From the NCBI GenBank assembly GCA_022447495.1, contig JAKVBH010000001.1, positions 1-64,000 of the forward strand: a DNA stretch of 64,000 nucleotides, written 5' to 3'. A model generated the notes under the pieces. The model made no database searches. It was not told the DNA's origin and was given only the letters and a program-made list of their open reading frames with translations. The stretch comes from Marinovum sp. GTDB taxonomy: Bacteria; Pseudomonadota; Alphaproteobacteria; Rhodobacterales; Rhodobacteraceae. The translations under genes were made by a program, and so were the position numbers. Below, one piece after another: positions 55,869-64,000 of the stretch. Numbering within the stretch: the first letter of the stretch is position 1; the number at the start of each line of letters is the position of its first letter.

Positions 55869-56953
55869 CTACACGTTGGGCCGAGGCACCCGGGGCACCA
55901 TCGGCAACGAAATGCGAAACACGGTGCGTCCCGGCACCGAGGTGACGGAAATCCACCCGTCATGATCGAGAATAATCTTGCTCACCAAGGCCAAGCCAAG
56001 GCCGGTTCCATTTTCACGTCCCGAGACAAATGGATCAAAAACATCGCCCTTTAGATCTTCGGGAAGGCCCGGGCCATCATCAATCACCTCAATCTGCAAG
56101 GGCAACGTTTGGCCAGTGCCATCGGCGCGGCGCATCCGAAAAGCCCGTTCATAAAACGTGTGCAAGGTAATGGTTCCCGACCCACCCGGCGCTGCTTCTG
56201 CGGCGTTGCGAATGAGGTTGGCGATCACCTGTTGCAGTTGATCCGGATCCCCCCAAGATGATGGCAGTGAAGGGTCATAATTTTCTTTGATCGTCATTTG
56301 TGCCGCGGGCCCCAAAAGAGCGGAGCGTCGCGCTCGGTCCAGCACATCGTGCAAATTCACAGGTTGACGCGCAGGTTGCGTGAGATTGCCAAACTGTTCG
56401 ACCTGCTCCAACAGTTTTACGATCCTACGCGTTTCACCCACGATGAGGTCTGTGAGTTCCAGGTCCTCGGGCCCGAGGTTCATGCTCAGAAGTTGTGCCG
56501 CACCGGTGATGCCCGCCAGCGGGTTTTTGATCTCATGCGCGAGCATTTCGGCCATGCCAATTGCGGATTTGGCCGCCGACTTCGCAGTCTGGCTTTGCGT
56601 CATCCGGCCCGCCAATTCACGGGGCGAGATCATGATAAGCATCTGGCCGCCGTAGCCTTGCACGGGCGACACTTGTAAGCTGCACTGCAGAGGCGCTCGG
56701 CTACCTGTGCCGATATCGACATCGTTGACAAAGAGCGGCGATTTTTGATCACGGGCTCTTTGGAAGCTCTCTTCAAGCGGCGCATCAACCGCGAGCTTGT
56801 CCCAAAGAGGTTCGCCCATAAGCATCTTTTCAGAGGCGTTGAAGAAGCCTTCTGCGGCCGGGTTCACGGAGACAATGCGATCTTCGACATCAACCATAAT
56901 TGACGGAACAGGCAAAGACGCCCAAAGCTCATAGCGATCTATTGCGATCGGGC

Positions 56954-56957
<4 letters not shown>
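55869..56957 (-). CDS. ntrB: NtrB nitrogen sensor histidine kinase
   Basis: A 362-residue soluble kinase/phosphatase regulated by PII proteins. It has an N-terminal PAS (LPVPSIMVDVEDRIVSVNPAAEGFFN), HisKA with EMLAHEIKNPLAGI, and HATPase with NLIRNAAEAA, DDGPGLP and GTGLGLAL. The start is ATG 56957 (MSPIAIDRYEL), overlapping the dusB stop (ATGA); the ORF track begins upstream within dusB. It phosphorylates NtrC when nitrogen is low. Confidence 0.95.
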
Positions 56958-57967
<1,010 letters not shown>

Positions 57968-58150
57968 TTTTTTGCAGGTTTAAAATGTGCTAGCGAAGCC
58001 AGCGGCGTTAATCCATTGTTTGACGCTGCGATTTTGACTGCCCTTTCACCATTTGCCTAGTTTTTAGTCACACCCATTTGGTAGATTGCGCGCAAGCGTG
58101 ACTGATACTAGGGTCGCGGCCCGAACGGCGCCATTGAAAGAGCCTGCGTT

Positions 58151-58651
58151 ATGACCACTCTTGTGACCGCTTTTGTGACTGTTTTGGGTGTCGGATATCT
58201 GCGCCCTGCGTCGGGGACATGGGGTTCGCTTGCGGCCTTTCCTTTGGGGTATGCCGTTTGGCTCGGCACCGGCGCCTTGGGGTTCGGCGTGGTCACGCTG
58301 ATTGTCACCATCTTGGGCGTTCGTGCCACTGCGCAATACATCGAAACCCGTAATAGCAAGGACCCATCCGAGGTGGTCATCGACGAGGTTGCGGGGCAAT
58401 GGATTGCGTTGCTGCCTGTTGCGGTGGGCGCGAGTGCGCGCGGGTTGGAACCTTGGGACATGTATCCAGGCTTGATCGTCGGCTTTCTGCTGTTTCGGCT
58501 CTTTGACATTTGGAAGCCGGGGCCCGTCGGTTGGATGGACCGCCGTGGCGATGCGTTTGGTGTGATGTTCGATGATGTGATAGCAGGCATATTCGCGGCA
58601 TTGGGTGTTGTGGCGCTCGCCGCGATTGCCCACGGAGTGTTGACGGGATGA
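58151..58651 (+). CDS. pgpA: Phosphatidylglycerophosphatase A
   Basis: A 166-residue membrane phosphatase that converts phosphatidylglycerol phosphate to phosphatidylglycerol. The motifs LRPASGTWGSLAAFP, VVIDEVAGQWIALLP and FRLFDIWKPGPVGWMDRRGDAFGVMFDDVIAG are diagnostic. Four hydrophobic segments. The stop overlaps the start of the CinA-type gene (ATGA). Confidence 0.94.
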   Translation: MTTLVTAFVTVLGVGYLRPASGTWGSLAAFPLGYAVWLGTGALGFGVVTLIVTILGVRATAQYIETRNSKDPSEVVIDEVAGQWIALLPVAVGASARGLEPWDMYPGLIVGFLLFRLFDIWKPGPVGWMDRRGDAFGVMFDDVIAGIFAALGVVALAAIAHGVLTG

Positions 58652-59139
58652 CAGTTCCTTTTGATACCGCGCGCGACATCGTCACGTTAGCGACAGAGAA
58701 AAACCTCCACATCAGCACTGCGGAAAGTTGCACCGGCGGCATGGTCGCGGCGGCAATCACCGATGTGCCCGGCTCTTCTTCGATCTTTGAACGGGGCTTT
58801 GTGACCTATTCCAATGCCGCCAAGGTCGAAATGATTGGTGTCAGCCAATCTCATTTGGATAAGCACGGAGCCGTGTCAGAACCCGTTGTACGCGACATGG
58901 CCACGGGTGCATTGCACGCGGCTCGGGCCAATATCGCCGTGTCCATATCGGGCATTGCTGGACCCGGCGGGTCTGAACACAAACCCGAAGGCCGTGTATG
59001 TTTCGGCTTGGCTCAGGGCGAGCAAGTCACGACAGAAACAGTGGACTTTGGCGCGCTTGGCCGAGCCAAGGTGCGCACAGCCGCCACGCAGTATGCTCTG
59101 GACCTCATCTTAGGTGCGCTGCGCCAAGGCGGCACCTAA
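58648..59139 (+). CDS. CinA-family nicotinamide-nucleotide amidase
   Basis: A 163-residue single-domain CinA C-terminal (PncC-type) amidase that hydrolyses nicotinamide mononucleotide to nicotinate mononucleotide. Motifs: HISTAESCTGGMVAAAIT with the catalytic Ser, GFVTYSNAAKVEMIGVS, and ISGIAGPGGSEHKPEGRVCFGL. The N-terminal MoaB-like domain of full-length CinA is absent, as usual for this class. It is coupled to pgpA by overlap. The 130-base gap before the PrpD gene shows nothing. Confidence 0.92.
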   Translation: MTVPFDTARDIVTLATEKNLHISTAESCTGGMVAAAITDVPGSSSIFERGFVTYSNAAKVEMIGVSQSHLDKHGAVSEPVVRDMATGALHAARANIAVSISGIAGPGGSEHKPEGRVCFGLAQGEQVTTETVDFGALGRAKVRTAATQYALDLILGALRQGGT

Positions 59140-59271
59140 TGCACGCGCAGATGCGCCATTCTGGATCAACAGCAAAATCTCCTCAGCTCGTGCTTCTCCA
59201 ACCAAGGAAATCGCTTTTGCGCGTACACGCTCGCGTCGCACTTCGATGGTTTGCGGTGCAAGCAGGTCATG

Positions 59272-60411
59272 CTAAACGGTGAATAAGTTCCCACCGCTCA
59301 TCACCTCCAGGCGCGCTTCGGTTTCACTCAATGTCTCATCAGGGACGACGTCGACCAGGGTTTGCAGCTTTCGGATGTCGTCGTCTCCCATCAACTCATC
59401 GGTATAGCTTTCGGCAAGGGCGGTATCATGACCGCCAAGCGCCATGGCGATAACGGCTCCATAGCTGAACTTCGCGCCAAGCCCAGTGTGTGGCGCCACC
59501 TGATTGCAGACGTTCATCCAGCGCGGATGCGTGGTTACCTTTATGGATGTAACATCACTCACCGGCCCAATTTTCCTGAGCGCTTCGAGGGTGGCGTGAA
59601 GCCCGTGGCAGCAAGCGTGCAACGTGTGGCTAACCCGATCAAAGCGCCACTCGGTGCCAGGGTTGGCCCAAGCCCCGTGATGTGTTTGCGCAAACGCCAT
59701 GAGCGCATCAGGTCCGGCGCTCATGCCCCGCGTGGCGAGATCGACAGACAGAACACCGGTTTGCGCTGCCAGTCCGGCGTTGAAGGGCTTTCCCATGGTC
59801 CCAAATTGCGCCTTGAGCCCCGCTGCTTGCGTTGCGCAGAGCGATAAAGCGCAGCCCAAATCATCAGGACGTAGGCCGAGAAGCACTGCGACACCAAGCG
59901 CTGCACCAAATGCCCCAGCGGTTGCCGTTTGGTGATAGCCCACTTGATAATGCCCACGACCGAGCCAAACGCCCATGCGCACGGACGCCTCCAACCCAAG
60001 AACCGCGGCGCGCTGCCACTCAATTCCGGACGCATTCTCCCGCTCAGCCACCGATAGGACCGCCGGCAACACAGCCACGGACGGGTGACCGATGTGGTCA
60101 AAATGCGTGTCATCGTAGTCCAACGCATGGGACGTGGTGCCATTGATCAAAGCGGCCATACGCGCCGTCGTTGCGCCGCCGCCAAAAATGGAGGCGTGCG
60201 TTTGGCCGCCCTCTGCTTGGGCTTGTGAACGCAGTATTCCGCTCACCGGCGCGTCGACACCGGCGAGACCGCACGCGGCCCAGTCAAGCATCGACATCTG
60301 CACCACTTCGCCCACCTCGTCTGGCCAGCTTTCGGTATCCGCCAAAGCCAGCAAATCCGGTAAAATGTCGTGGTGGTCTTGGGGCACGGTTCCGCTCCTT
60401 GGCTTTCGCAT
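59272..60411 (-). CDS. MmgE/PrpD family protein
   Basis: A 379-residue protein of the 2-methylcitrate dehydratase family (MmgE/PrpD). Motifs: ALINGTTSHALDYDDTHFDHIGHPSVAVLPAVL near the active site, QVGYHQTATAGAFGAALGVAVLLGL, and KPFNAGLAAQTGVLSVDLATRG. It lies alone, without a methylcitrate synthase or PrpB, so methylcitrate dehydration is not assured; the family includes iminodisuccinate and aconitate-type members. The start at 60411 (MRKPRSGTVPQDHHD) is my choice. Confidence 0.88.
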   Translation of the reverse strand: MRKPRSGTVPQDHHDILPDLLALADTESWPDEVGEVVQMSMLDWAACGLAGVDAPVSGILRSQAQAEGGQTHASIFGGGATTARMAALINGTTSHALDYDDTHFDHIGHPSVAVLPAVLSVAERENASGIEWQRAAVLGLEASVRMGVWLGRGHYQVGYHQTATAGAFGAALGVAVLLGLRPDDLGCALSLCATQAAGLKAQFGTMGKPFNAGLAAQTGVLSVDLATRGMSAGPDALMAFAQTHHGAWANPGTEWRFDRVSHTLHACCHGLHATLEALRKIGPVSDVTSIKVTTHPRWMNVCNQVAPHTGLGAKFSYGAVIAMALGGHDTALAESYTDELMGDDDIRKLQTLVDVVPDETLSETEARLEVMSGGNLFTV

Positions 60412-60433
60412 AAGGCTAGTGGAGAGCGCTGAA

Positions 60434-60796
60434 CTAGGCCAGTTGTGTATAGCCCTTTTTGGCCTTTTGCATCTTAGCGATGAGGTCTTTTGGCTGTGCC
60501 GGGGTGGTTGAGATACCGCCATCTGCTCTGTCTTTTGCGGCGCGGGCTTCGTTGGCTTGAATGAGCGCGTAGACCGATTGGGCAGGCGACGCGGGTGCCC
60601 GTCCCATGATGTTTGCTTGACGTTCTTCTGCAGACTGATCACTTGCGGGTTGCACCGCAGACACGCGCTCCGCCGCGCCGTTTTGAATGGGCGGCACCAC
60701 GTTGACAGAAGCACTTGGTGCAGATGTGCTGACCGTAGCGGGGCCCATACGTGCGGTTCCTTGGTTTGGATACAAGTCCGACGATTGCCCGGACAA
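60434..60796 (-). CDS. Hypothetical protein, low-complexity N-terminus
   Basis: A 120-residue hydrophilic protein. The first half is rich in Ser, Ala, Thr, Pro (TARMGPATVSTSAPSASVNVVPP), and the second half is predicted helical (SPAQSVYALIQANEARAAKDRADGG, DLIAKMQKAKKGYTQLA). No signal peptide or domain recognised. It precedes the PrpD-type gene on the same strand and could be part of that transcript. An alternative start is Met17 at 60748. Confidence 0.5.
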   Translation of the reverse strand: MSGQSSDLYPNQGTARMGPATVSTSAPSASVNVVPPIQNGAAERVSAVQPASDQSAEERQANIMGRAPASPAQSVYALIQANEARAAKDRADGGISTTPAQPKDLIAKMQKAKKGYTQLA

Positions 60797-60879
60797 TGAG
60801 GCAAAAGAGGGGCCTAAGAAATCCTAAATGCCTCGGATTTTATCACATTGCGTTAATGTTTTACCGCGTTTCAAGAGCT

Positions 60880-61335
60880 TTAACCACGGCCATAAAGGTC
60901 TTGTGCACGGCGCTCAAAGGCGCGGACCACACGTTGCATCGCATCGTTGAACACAACCCCGATGATCCCCTGGAGCACCGCGTTGCGAAATTCAAAATCC
61001 ACAAAGAACGTCACTTCGCAGCCGCCGTCGGGACGATCAGCAAAAGCCCAATTCGACTTCATATATCGGAAAGGCCCGTCGAGATATTCTGTGTCGATCT
61101 TTTGAATGTCGGGCCAGAGAACCACACGACTACCGAACCGTTCGCGAAACACTTTAAAGGAGATCACCAAGTCGGCATCCATCACCTCTGAGTCGTTCGC
61201 GCCGGGTGCCCGCCTGCGAATGCGTGCCGCAGCGCACCACGGTAAGAACTTTGGGTAGGAGGCGACATCCGCGACAAGAGCATACATTTGCGCGGCGGTA
61301 TAAGGCAGATGTTTGATCTCGGAATGGGTTGGCAT
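60880..61335 (-). CDS. RatA/COQ10-type START-domain protein
   Basis: A 151-residue single START-like domain (polyketide cyclase/COQ10 family). It starts MPTHSEIKHLPYTAAQMYALVADVASYPKFLPWCAAARI and ends FRNAVLQGIIGVVFNDAMQRVVRAFERRAQDLYG. Family members bind ubiquinone or isoprenoid lipids and help electron transport; the E. coli member was also named RatA, a ribosome-association inhibitor. The start is ATG 61335; the ORF-track extension to 61410 is unsupported. It is divergent from hpt by about 85 bases. Confidence 0.9.
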   Translation of the reverse strand: MPTHSEIKHLPYTAAQMYALVADVASYPKFLPWCAAARIRRRAPGANDSEVMDADLVISFKVFRERFGSRVVLWPDIQKIDTEYLDGPFRYMKSNWAFADRPDGGCEVTFFVDFEFRNAVLQGIIGVVFNDAMQRVVRAFERRAQDLYGRG

Positions 61336-61419
61336 GGACCTTGGGACTTGTGGTAGGACAATCGCAAATCGCGTAATCGGCCATGTCGCCCGTTTGCGCC
61401 GCAGTTTCAAGGGGCGAGC

Positions 61420-61962
61420 ATGGCTGAGCGGCCTTATGTCATAGACAGATTAATCTCTGCGAAATCAATCGCTGCGCGGATCGAAGCACTGTGTTTGGAA
61501 ATACGTGCGGAGTATTCCGGCGCAGACAAGATTGTGGTGGTCGGCCTTCTGCGCGGGTCGTTTATCTTTATTGCCGACCTCGTGCGTGAATTGGACATGG
61601 CGGTGGAAGTCGATTTCATAGAAGCGTCTTCCTATGGAGATGCCATGGAAAGTTCGAGAGAAGTGCGCATTCTCAAAGACTTACGTTCTGGCATTGAAGG
61701 GCGCGATGTTTTGGTCGTCGAAGATATCGTCGACACGGGCCATACCCTCAATCACGTCATGGGTCTTTTAAATGCCCGCGCTCCGCGCAAGCTTATGTCA
61801 ATTGCTCTCCTCGACAAGCCGACGCGGCGCGAAGTGGATTTTCGCGCCGATTGGATCGGGTTCGAGATTCCAGATGAATTTGTCGTGGGGTACGGGATTG
61901 ATTTCGCGCAGCGCAATCGCAACCTACCACATATTGGCAAAGTCCGGTTCACCGAAGAGTAA
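61420..61962 (+). CDS. hpt: Hypoxanthine phosphoribosyltransferase
   Basis: A 180-residue purine salvage enzyme, making IMP and GMP from PRPP and hypoxanthine or guanine. It has the PRPP motif [36 protein letters not shown] and the tail [22 protein letters not shown]. Complete and typical for the family. It is one base from the next small ORF. Confidence 0.95.
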   Translation: MAERPYVIDRLISAKSIAARIEALCLEIRAEYSGADKIVVVGLLRGSFIFIADLVRELDMAVEVDFIEASSYGDAMESSREVRILKDLRSGIEGRDVLVVEDIVDTGHTLNHVMGLLNARAPRKLMSIALLDKPTRREVDFRADWIGFEIPDEFVVGYGIDFAQRNRNLPHIGKVRFTEE

Positions 61963-61963
61963 G

Positions 61964-62149
61964 ATGGACCCGCGCTACTTCCTCCGCATGGCCAAATGGG
62001 CGCGCAAGCCACCCTCAGCAACCCAGATCAAAATCATGCTCGCAATCGTGGCGTTGTGCCTGGTTATTTATGGAACGGAACGTTGGTTCGGATGGCCGGA
62101 TGCCCTCACAAGTGAGTGGACACGCCCCGCAAACCGCGTGGTGAGGTAA
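61964..62149 (+). CDS. Small single-pass membrane protein
   Basis: A 61-residue protein with start ATG 61964 (MDPRYFLRMAKWARKPPSATQIK), one base after the hpt stop. One membrane helix (IMLAIVALCLVIYGTERWFGW) is followed by DALTSEWTRPANRVVR. The ORF track shows it only inside a longer frame. The close spacing to hpt and the clear helix support a real gene; function unknown. It converges on lipA with a 34-base gap. Confidence 0.7.
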   Translation: MDPRYFLRMAKWARKPPSATQIKIMLAIVALCLVIYGTERWFGWPDALTSEWTRPANRVVR

Positions 62150-62183
62150 CAGGCAGCGCGGCACTTCACGCCTTTGGCCGTTT

Positions 62184-63140
62184 CTACGCTTTGACCGCTG
62201 CCAGCTTCGTCTCGCGGGCCTCACGCAGACGCGCAAAGTCATCACCGGCGTGATAACTGGACCGGGTCAGTGGTGTTGCAGAGACCATCAAAAAACCCTT
62301 CCCAAACGCGGCCTTTTCATAAGAGGCAAATTCGTCCGGGTGAACAAAGCGATCCACACCGTGGTGCTTTGGCGTGGGCTGCAAATATTGACCGATTGTC
62401 AGGAAATCCACATCCGCCGCACGCATGTCATCCATCACTTGAAGAACCGCTTGCCTGTCTTCGCCCAGACCCACCATGATGCCAGATTTGGTAAAGATTG
62501 AAGGATCTAGTTCTTTCACGCGCTGCAACAGCCGAAGTGAGTGAAAGTACCGTGCTCCGGGGCGCACCGAGGGATACAGGCCCGGAACGGTTTCAAGGTT
62601 GTGGTTGAAGACGTCGGGCCGCGCATTGACGACGACCTCCAAAGCCTCTGATCCACATTTGATGAAATCGGGCGTGAGAATTTCGATCGTTGTATCTGGA
62701 GACCGGCGGCGGATGGCGCGGATTGTCATCGCAAAATGCTCTGCTCCGCCGTCTTTGAGATCGTCACGGTCGACCGAAGTCACAACAACATGATTAAGTC
62801 CCAGCTTTTGGACAGCATCGGCCACGCGTCCCGGCTCGAAAGGATCAAGCGTGTCCGGCCTACCTGTGGCGATGTTACAGAACGTGCAACCACGAGTGCA
62901 AATCTCGCCCATGATCATCATGGTTGCGTGCCCTTGGCTCCAACACTCGCCAGCGTTGGGACACCCGGCCTCTTCGCACACCGTCACCAGCTTATGCTCG
63001 CGCATGATGCTATGCGTCTTTTGGAAGCCTTCGCCCGTCGGCGCCTTGACCCGAATCCAAGAGGGTTTCTTGGGTTGTGGATTGTCTTTGCGATGCGCTT
63101 TTTCAGGATGGCGACCCTGAGGAATTTTGAGGTCCCGCAT
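62184..63140 (-). CDS. lipA: Lipoyl synthase
   Basis: A 318-residue radical-SAM enzyme that inserts two sulfurs into octanoyl groups on lipoate-dependent enzymes. Both FeS motifs are present: the auxiliary cluster [12 protein letters not shown] and the radical-SAM CTRGCTFCN, with [15 protein letters not shown]. The start is taken at 63140 (MRDLKIPQG), after the ORF-track start at 63188, matching the family N-terminus. The 171-base gap to ccmD shows nothing else. Confidence 0.95.
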   Translation of the reverse strand: MRDLKIPQGRHPEKAHRKDNPQPKKPSWIRVKAPTGEGFQKTHSIMREHKLVTVCEEAGCPNAGECWSQGHATMMIMGEICTRGCTFCNIATGRPDTLDPFEPGRVADAVQKLGLNHVVVTSVDRDDLKDGGAEHFAMTIRAIRRRSPDTTIEILTPDFIKCGSEALEVVVNARPDVFNHNLETVPGLYPSVRPGARYFHSLRLLQRVKELDPSIFTKSGIMVGLGEDRQAVLQVMDDMRAADVDFLTIGQYLQPTPKHHGVDRFVHPDEFASYEKAAFGKGFLMVSATPLTRSSYHAGDDFARLREARETKLAAVKA

Positions 63141-63311
63141 TATTTTTTCCCCGCGAAGAACACGATGTCCCATGATGTATTCATACATGTCTGTGGCGGA
63201 TATTGCGAGTTTCGCATAGCTGTCATGCTATCGCGCATCCCAATCTGACGAGTAACGTCCGCTGCAGACGCAAGTACCCTGACCCGACATGGTGAATCTT
63301 GGATTTACGGA

Positions 63312-63476
63312 TCATGGCGCAGAGCGCGACATCACACGCGCCTCAACCGCAGCCAGGTTCCGTTTGACCCGCCGCGACCGGACGATTGACGCCCAGCAAA
63401 TGGCCACCAAAAGCGCCAGTGAGACGCCATAGGCAGACAGGACGTAGGTTGCATAGCTGCCTAGATCAACATTCAT
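63312..63476 (-). CDS. ccmD: Heme exporter protein D (too short for the ORF track)
   Basis: A 54-residue ORF absent from the track: MNVDLGSYATYVLSAYGVSLALLVAICWASIVRSRRVKRNL, one membrane helix followed by a basic stretch. This is the CcmD pattern, a small subunit that helps release holo-CcmE in cytochrome c maturation. Its ATG overlaps the ccmC stop (ATGA at 63473-63476). The coupling and position next to ccmC make the assignment firm. Confidence 0.9.
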   Translation of the reverse strand: MNVDLGSYATYVLSAYGVSLALLVAICWASIVRSRRVKRNLAAVEARVMSRSAP

Positions 63477-64000
63477 TCTGCCAAACGCTCCCGCATTTCT
63501 AGCGCGTGCATCCGTCGCGCGCGAATTTCAGTTTGTGTACGGACTAACACCAAAACCAGAAACAACAAGGTGAAGCCCGCCAAGCTCAGGAGCAGTGGAT
63601 ACCAAAAGACATCAGAGATATTTTCCTTTTTGTCCATGGAAAGCGTCGCCCCTTGGTGCAGGCCTTGGTTCCAGAAGATAACCGCGTAACGCGACAAAAA
63701 CGCGAATACCGATCCCACGAGGCACAGCACCGCAGTCAAATCGGCCGCTGTGTCTGGGTTTTCAACCGCTTGCCATAACGCGAAATAGCCCAGGTAAAAC
63801 AGAAATAGGATCAAGAACGATGTCAGGCGCGGATCCCAAACCCACCATGTGCCCCACATTGGTTGACCCCAAAGGGCGCCGGTGACCAGAGCAATCAGGG
63901 TCATAACGATCCCGACCGGTGCTGCAGCCCGTGCCGCAAGTGCGGACACATGGTGACGCCGTACAATCCAGATGAGCGAAGCCACAAGCATCATCAGCCA
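63473..64000 (-). CDS. ccmC: Heme exporter protein C (5' truncated by window edge)
   Basis: The C-terminal 175 or so residues of CcmC, the membrane protein that delivers heme to CcmE for c-type cytochrome assembly. The tryptophan-rich heme-handling motif GTWWVWDPRLTS is present, with several membrane helices (VGIVMTLIALVTGALWG, FLILFLFYLGYFALW) and FWNQGLHQG. The gene continues beyond base 64000. It is coupled to ccmD by an ATGA overlap, so a longer ccm cluster begins outside the window. Confidence 0.94.
   Translation of the reverse strand, partial: WLMMLVASLIWIVRRHHVSALAARAAAPVGIVMTLIALVTGALWGQPMWGTWWVWDPRLTSFLILFLFYLGYFALWQAVENPDTAADLTAVLCLVGSVFAFLSRYAVIFWNQGLHQGATLSMDKKENISDVFWYPLLLSLAGFTLLFLVLVLVRTQTEIRARRMHALEMRERLAE

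Noticed and set aside
58064-58633. Minus-strand ORF over pgpA
   Set aside because: It is Arg/Pro/Gln-rich with no domain, and pgpA motifs on the plus strand are diagnostic.

Overview
The window reads as a chromosomal segment of a marine alphaproteobacterium of the family Rhodobacteraceae (Roseobacter group). The main reasons are a dusB(nifR3)-ntrB-ntrC-ntrY-ntrX cluster whose NtrC and NtrX both lack the GAFTGA loop, a circularly permuted two-piece tmRNA gene, an alpha-type SspB adaptor, a LexA box of the GTTC-N7-GTTC type upstream of uvrA, an agl alpha-glucoside locus, and a secreted choice-of-anchor L/Hint protein. Function calls come from reading translated sequence and motifs; no database search was run.

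Layout. 1-3.4 kb: 3' end of a formate dehydrogenase alpha subunit, an eroded PhnD-like periplasmic binding protein ORF and a hybrid histidine kinase. 3.4-11 kb: glnE with a coupled small gene, a YbaK-type tRNA deacylase, DUF2852 and RDD membrane proteins, the N-end-rule transferase bpt, and a carboxylate-amine ligase coupled to a DUF2161 PD-(D/E)XK protein. 11.1-14.2 kb: a three-gene valine (isobutyryl-CoA) degradation operon. 14.4-20 kb: the Hint protein, uvrA with its SOS box, and two uncharacterised genes. 20.2-30.1 kb: the alpha-glucoside locus aglE-F-G-A-K on the minus strand, with divergent aglR (LacI family), a GH1 beta-glucosidase and glucokinase; a perfect LacI-type palindrome lies in the divergent gap. 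30.3-33.5 kb: YicC, gmk, a gamma-carbonic-anhydrase-like protein and a PAS protein.

33.5-43.5 kb: class II DAHP synthase, a GlxA-type AraC regulator, two NTF2-like proteins, a cysteine-synthase-family gene interrupted by a -1 frame change at a canonical A AAA AAG slippery heptamer, the permuted ssrA gene (tag ANDNRAPVALAA), a rhodanese-ChrB gene broken by an exact 20-bp tandem duplication at its active-site loop, chrA, the ClpXP adaptor sspB, fumC and three small genes. 43.5-50.6 kb: class I fructose-bisphosphate aldolase, a P450 with a membrane alpha/beta hydrolase, a hydroxyisobutyrate-dehydrogenase-type reductase and a penicillin-acylase-family hydrolase. 50.6-58 kb: the ntr cluster. 58-64 kb: pgpA, a CinA-type amidase, an MmgE/PrpD protein, a RatA/COQ10-type protein, hpt, lipA and the start of a ccm cluster (ccmD, ccmC) running off the end.

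Most of the window is ordinary, dense, well-coupled Rhodobacteraceae chromosome. I did not find a convincing new multi-gene system. The most notable signals are the two independently frame-disrupted genes flanking ssrA (one at a perfect slippery heptamer, one by a reversible 20-bp duplication), the ssrA/sspB neighbourhood, a duplicated ATGTGAA-N5-TTCACAT dyad upstream of a DUF2852 gene, the decayed PhnD partner of the hybrid kinase, and the DUF2161 nuclease-fold gene coupled to a GCS2-type ligase.
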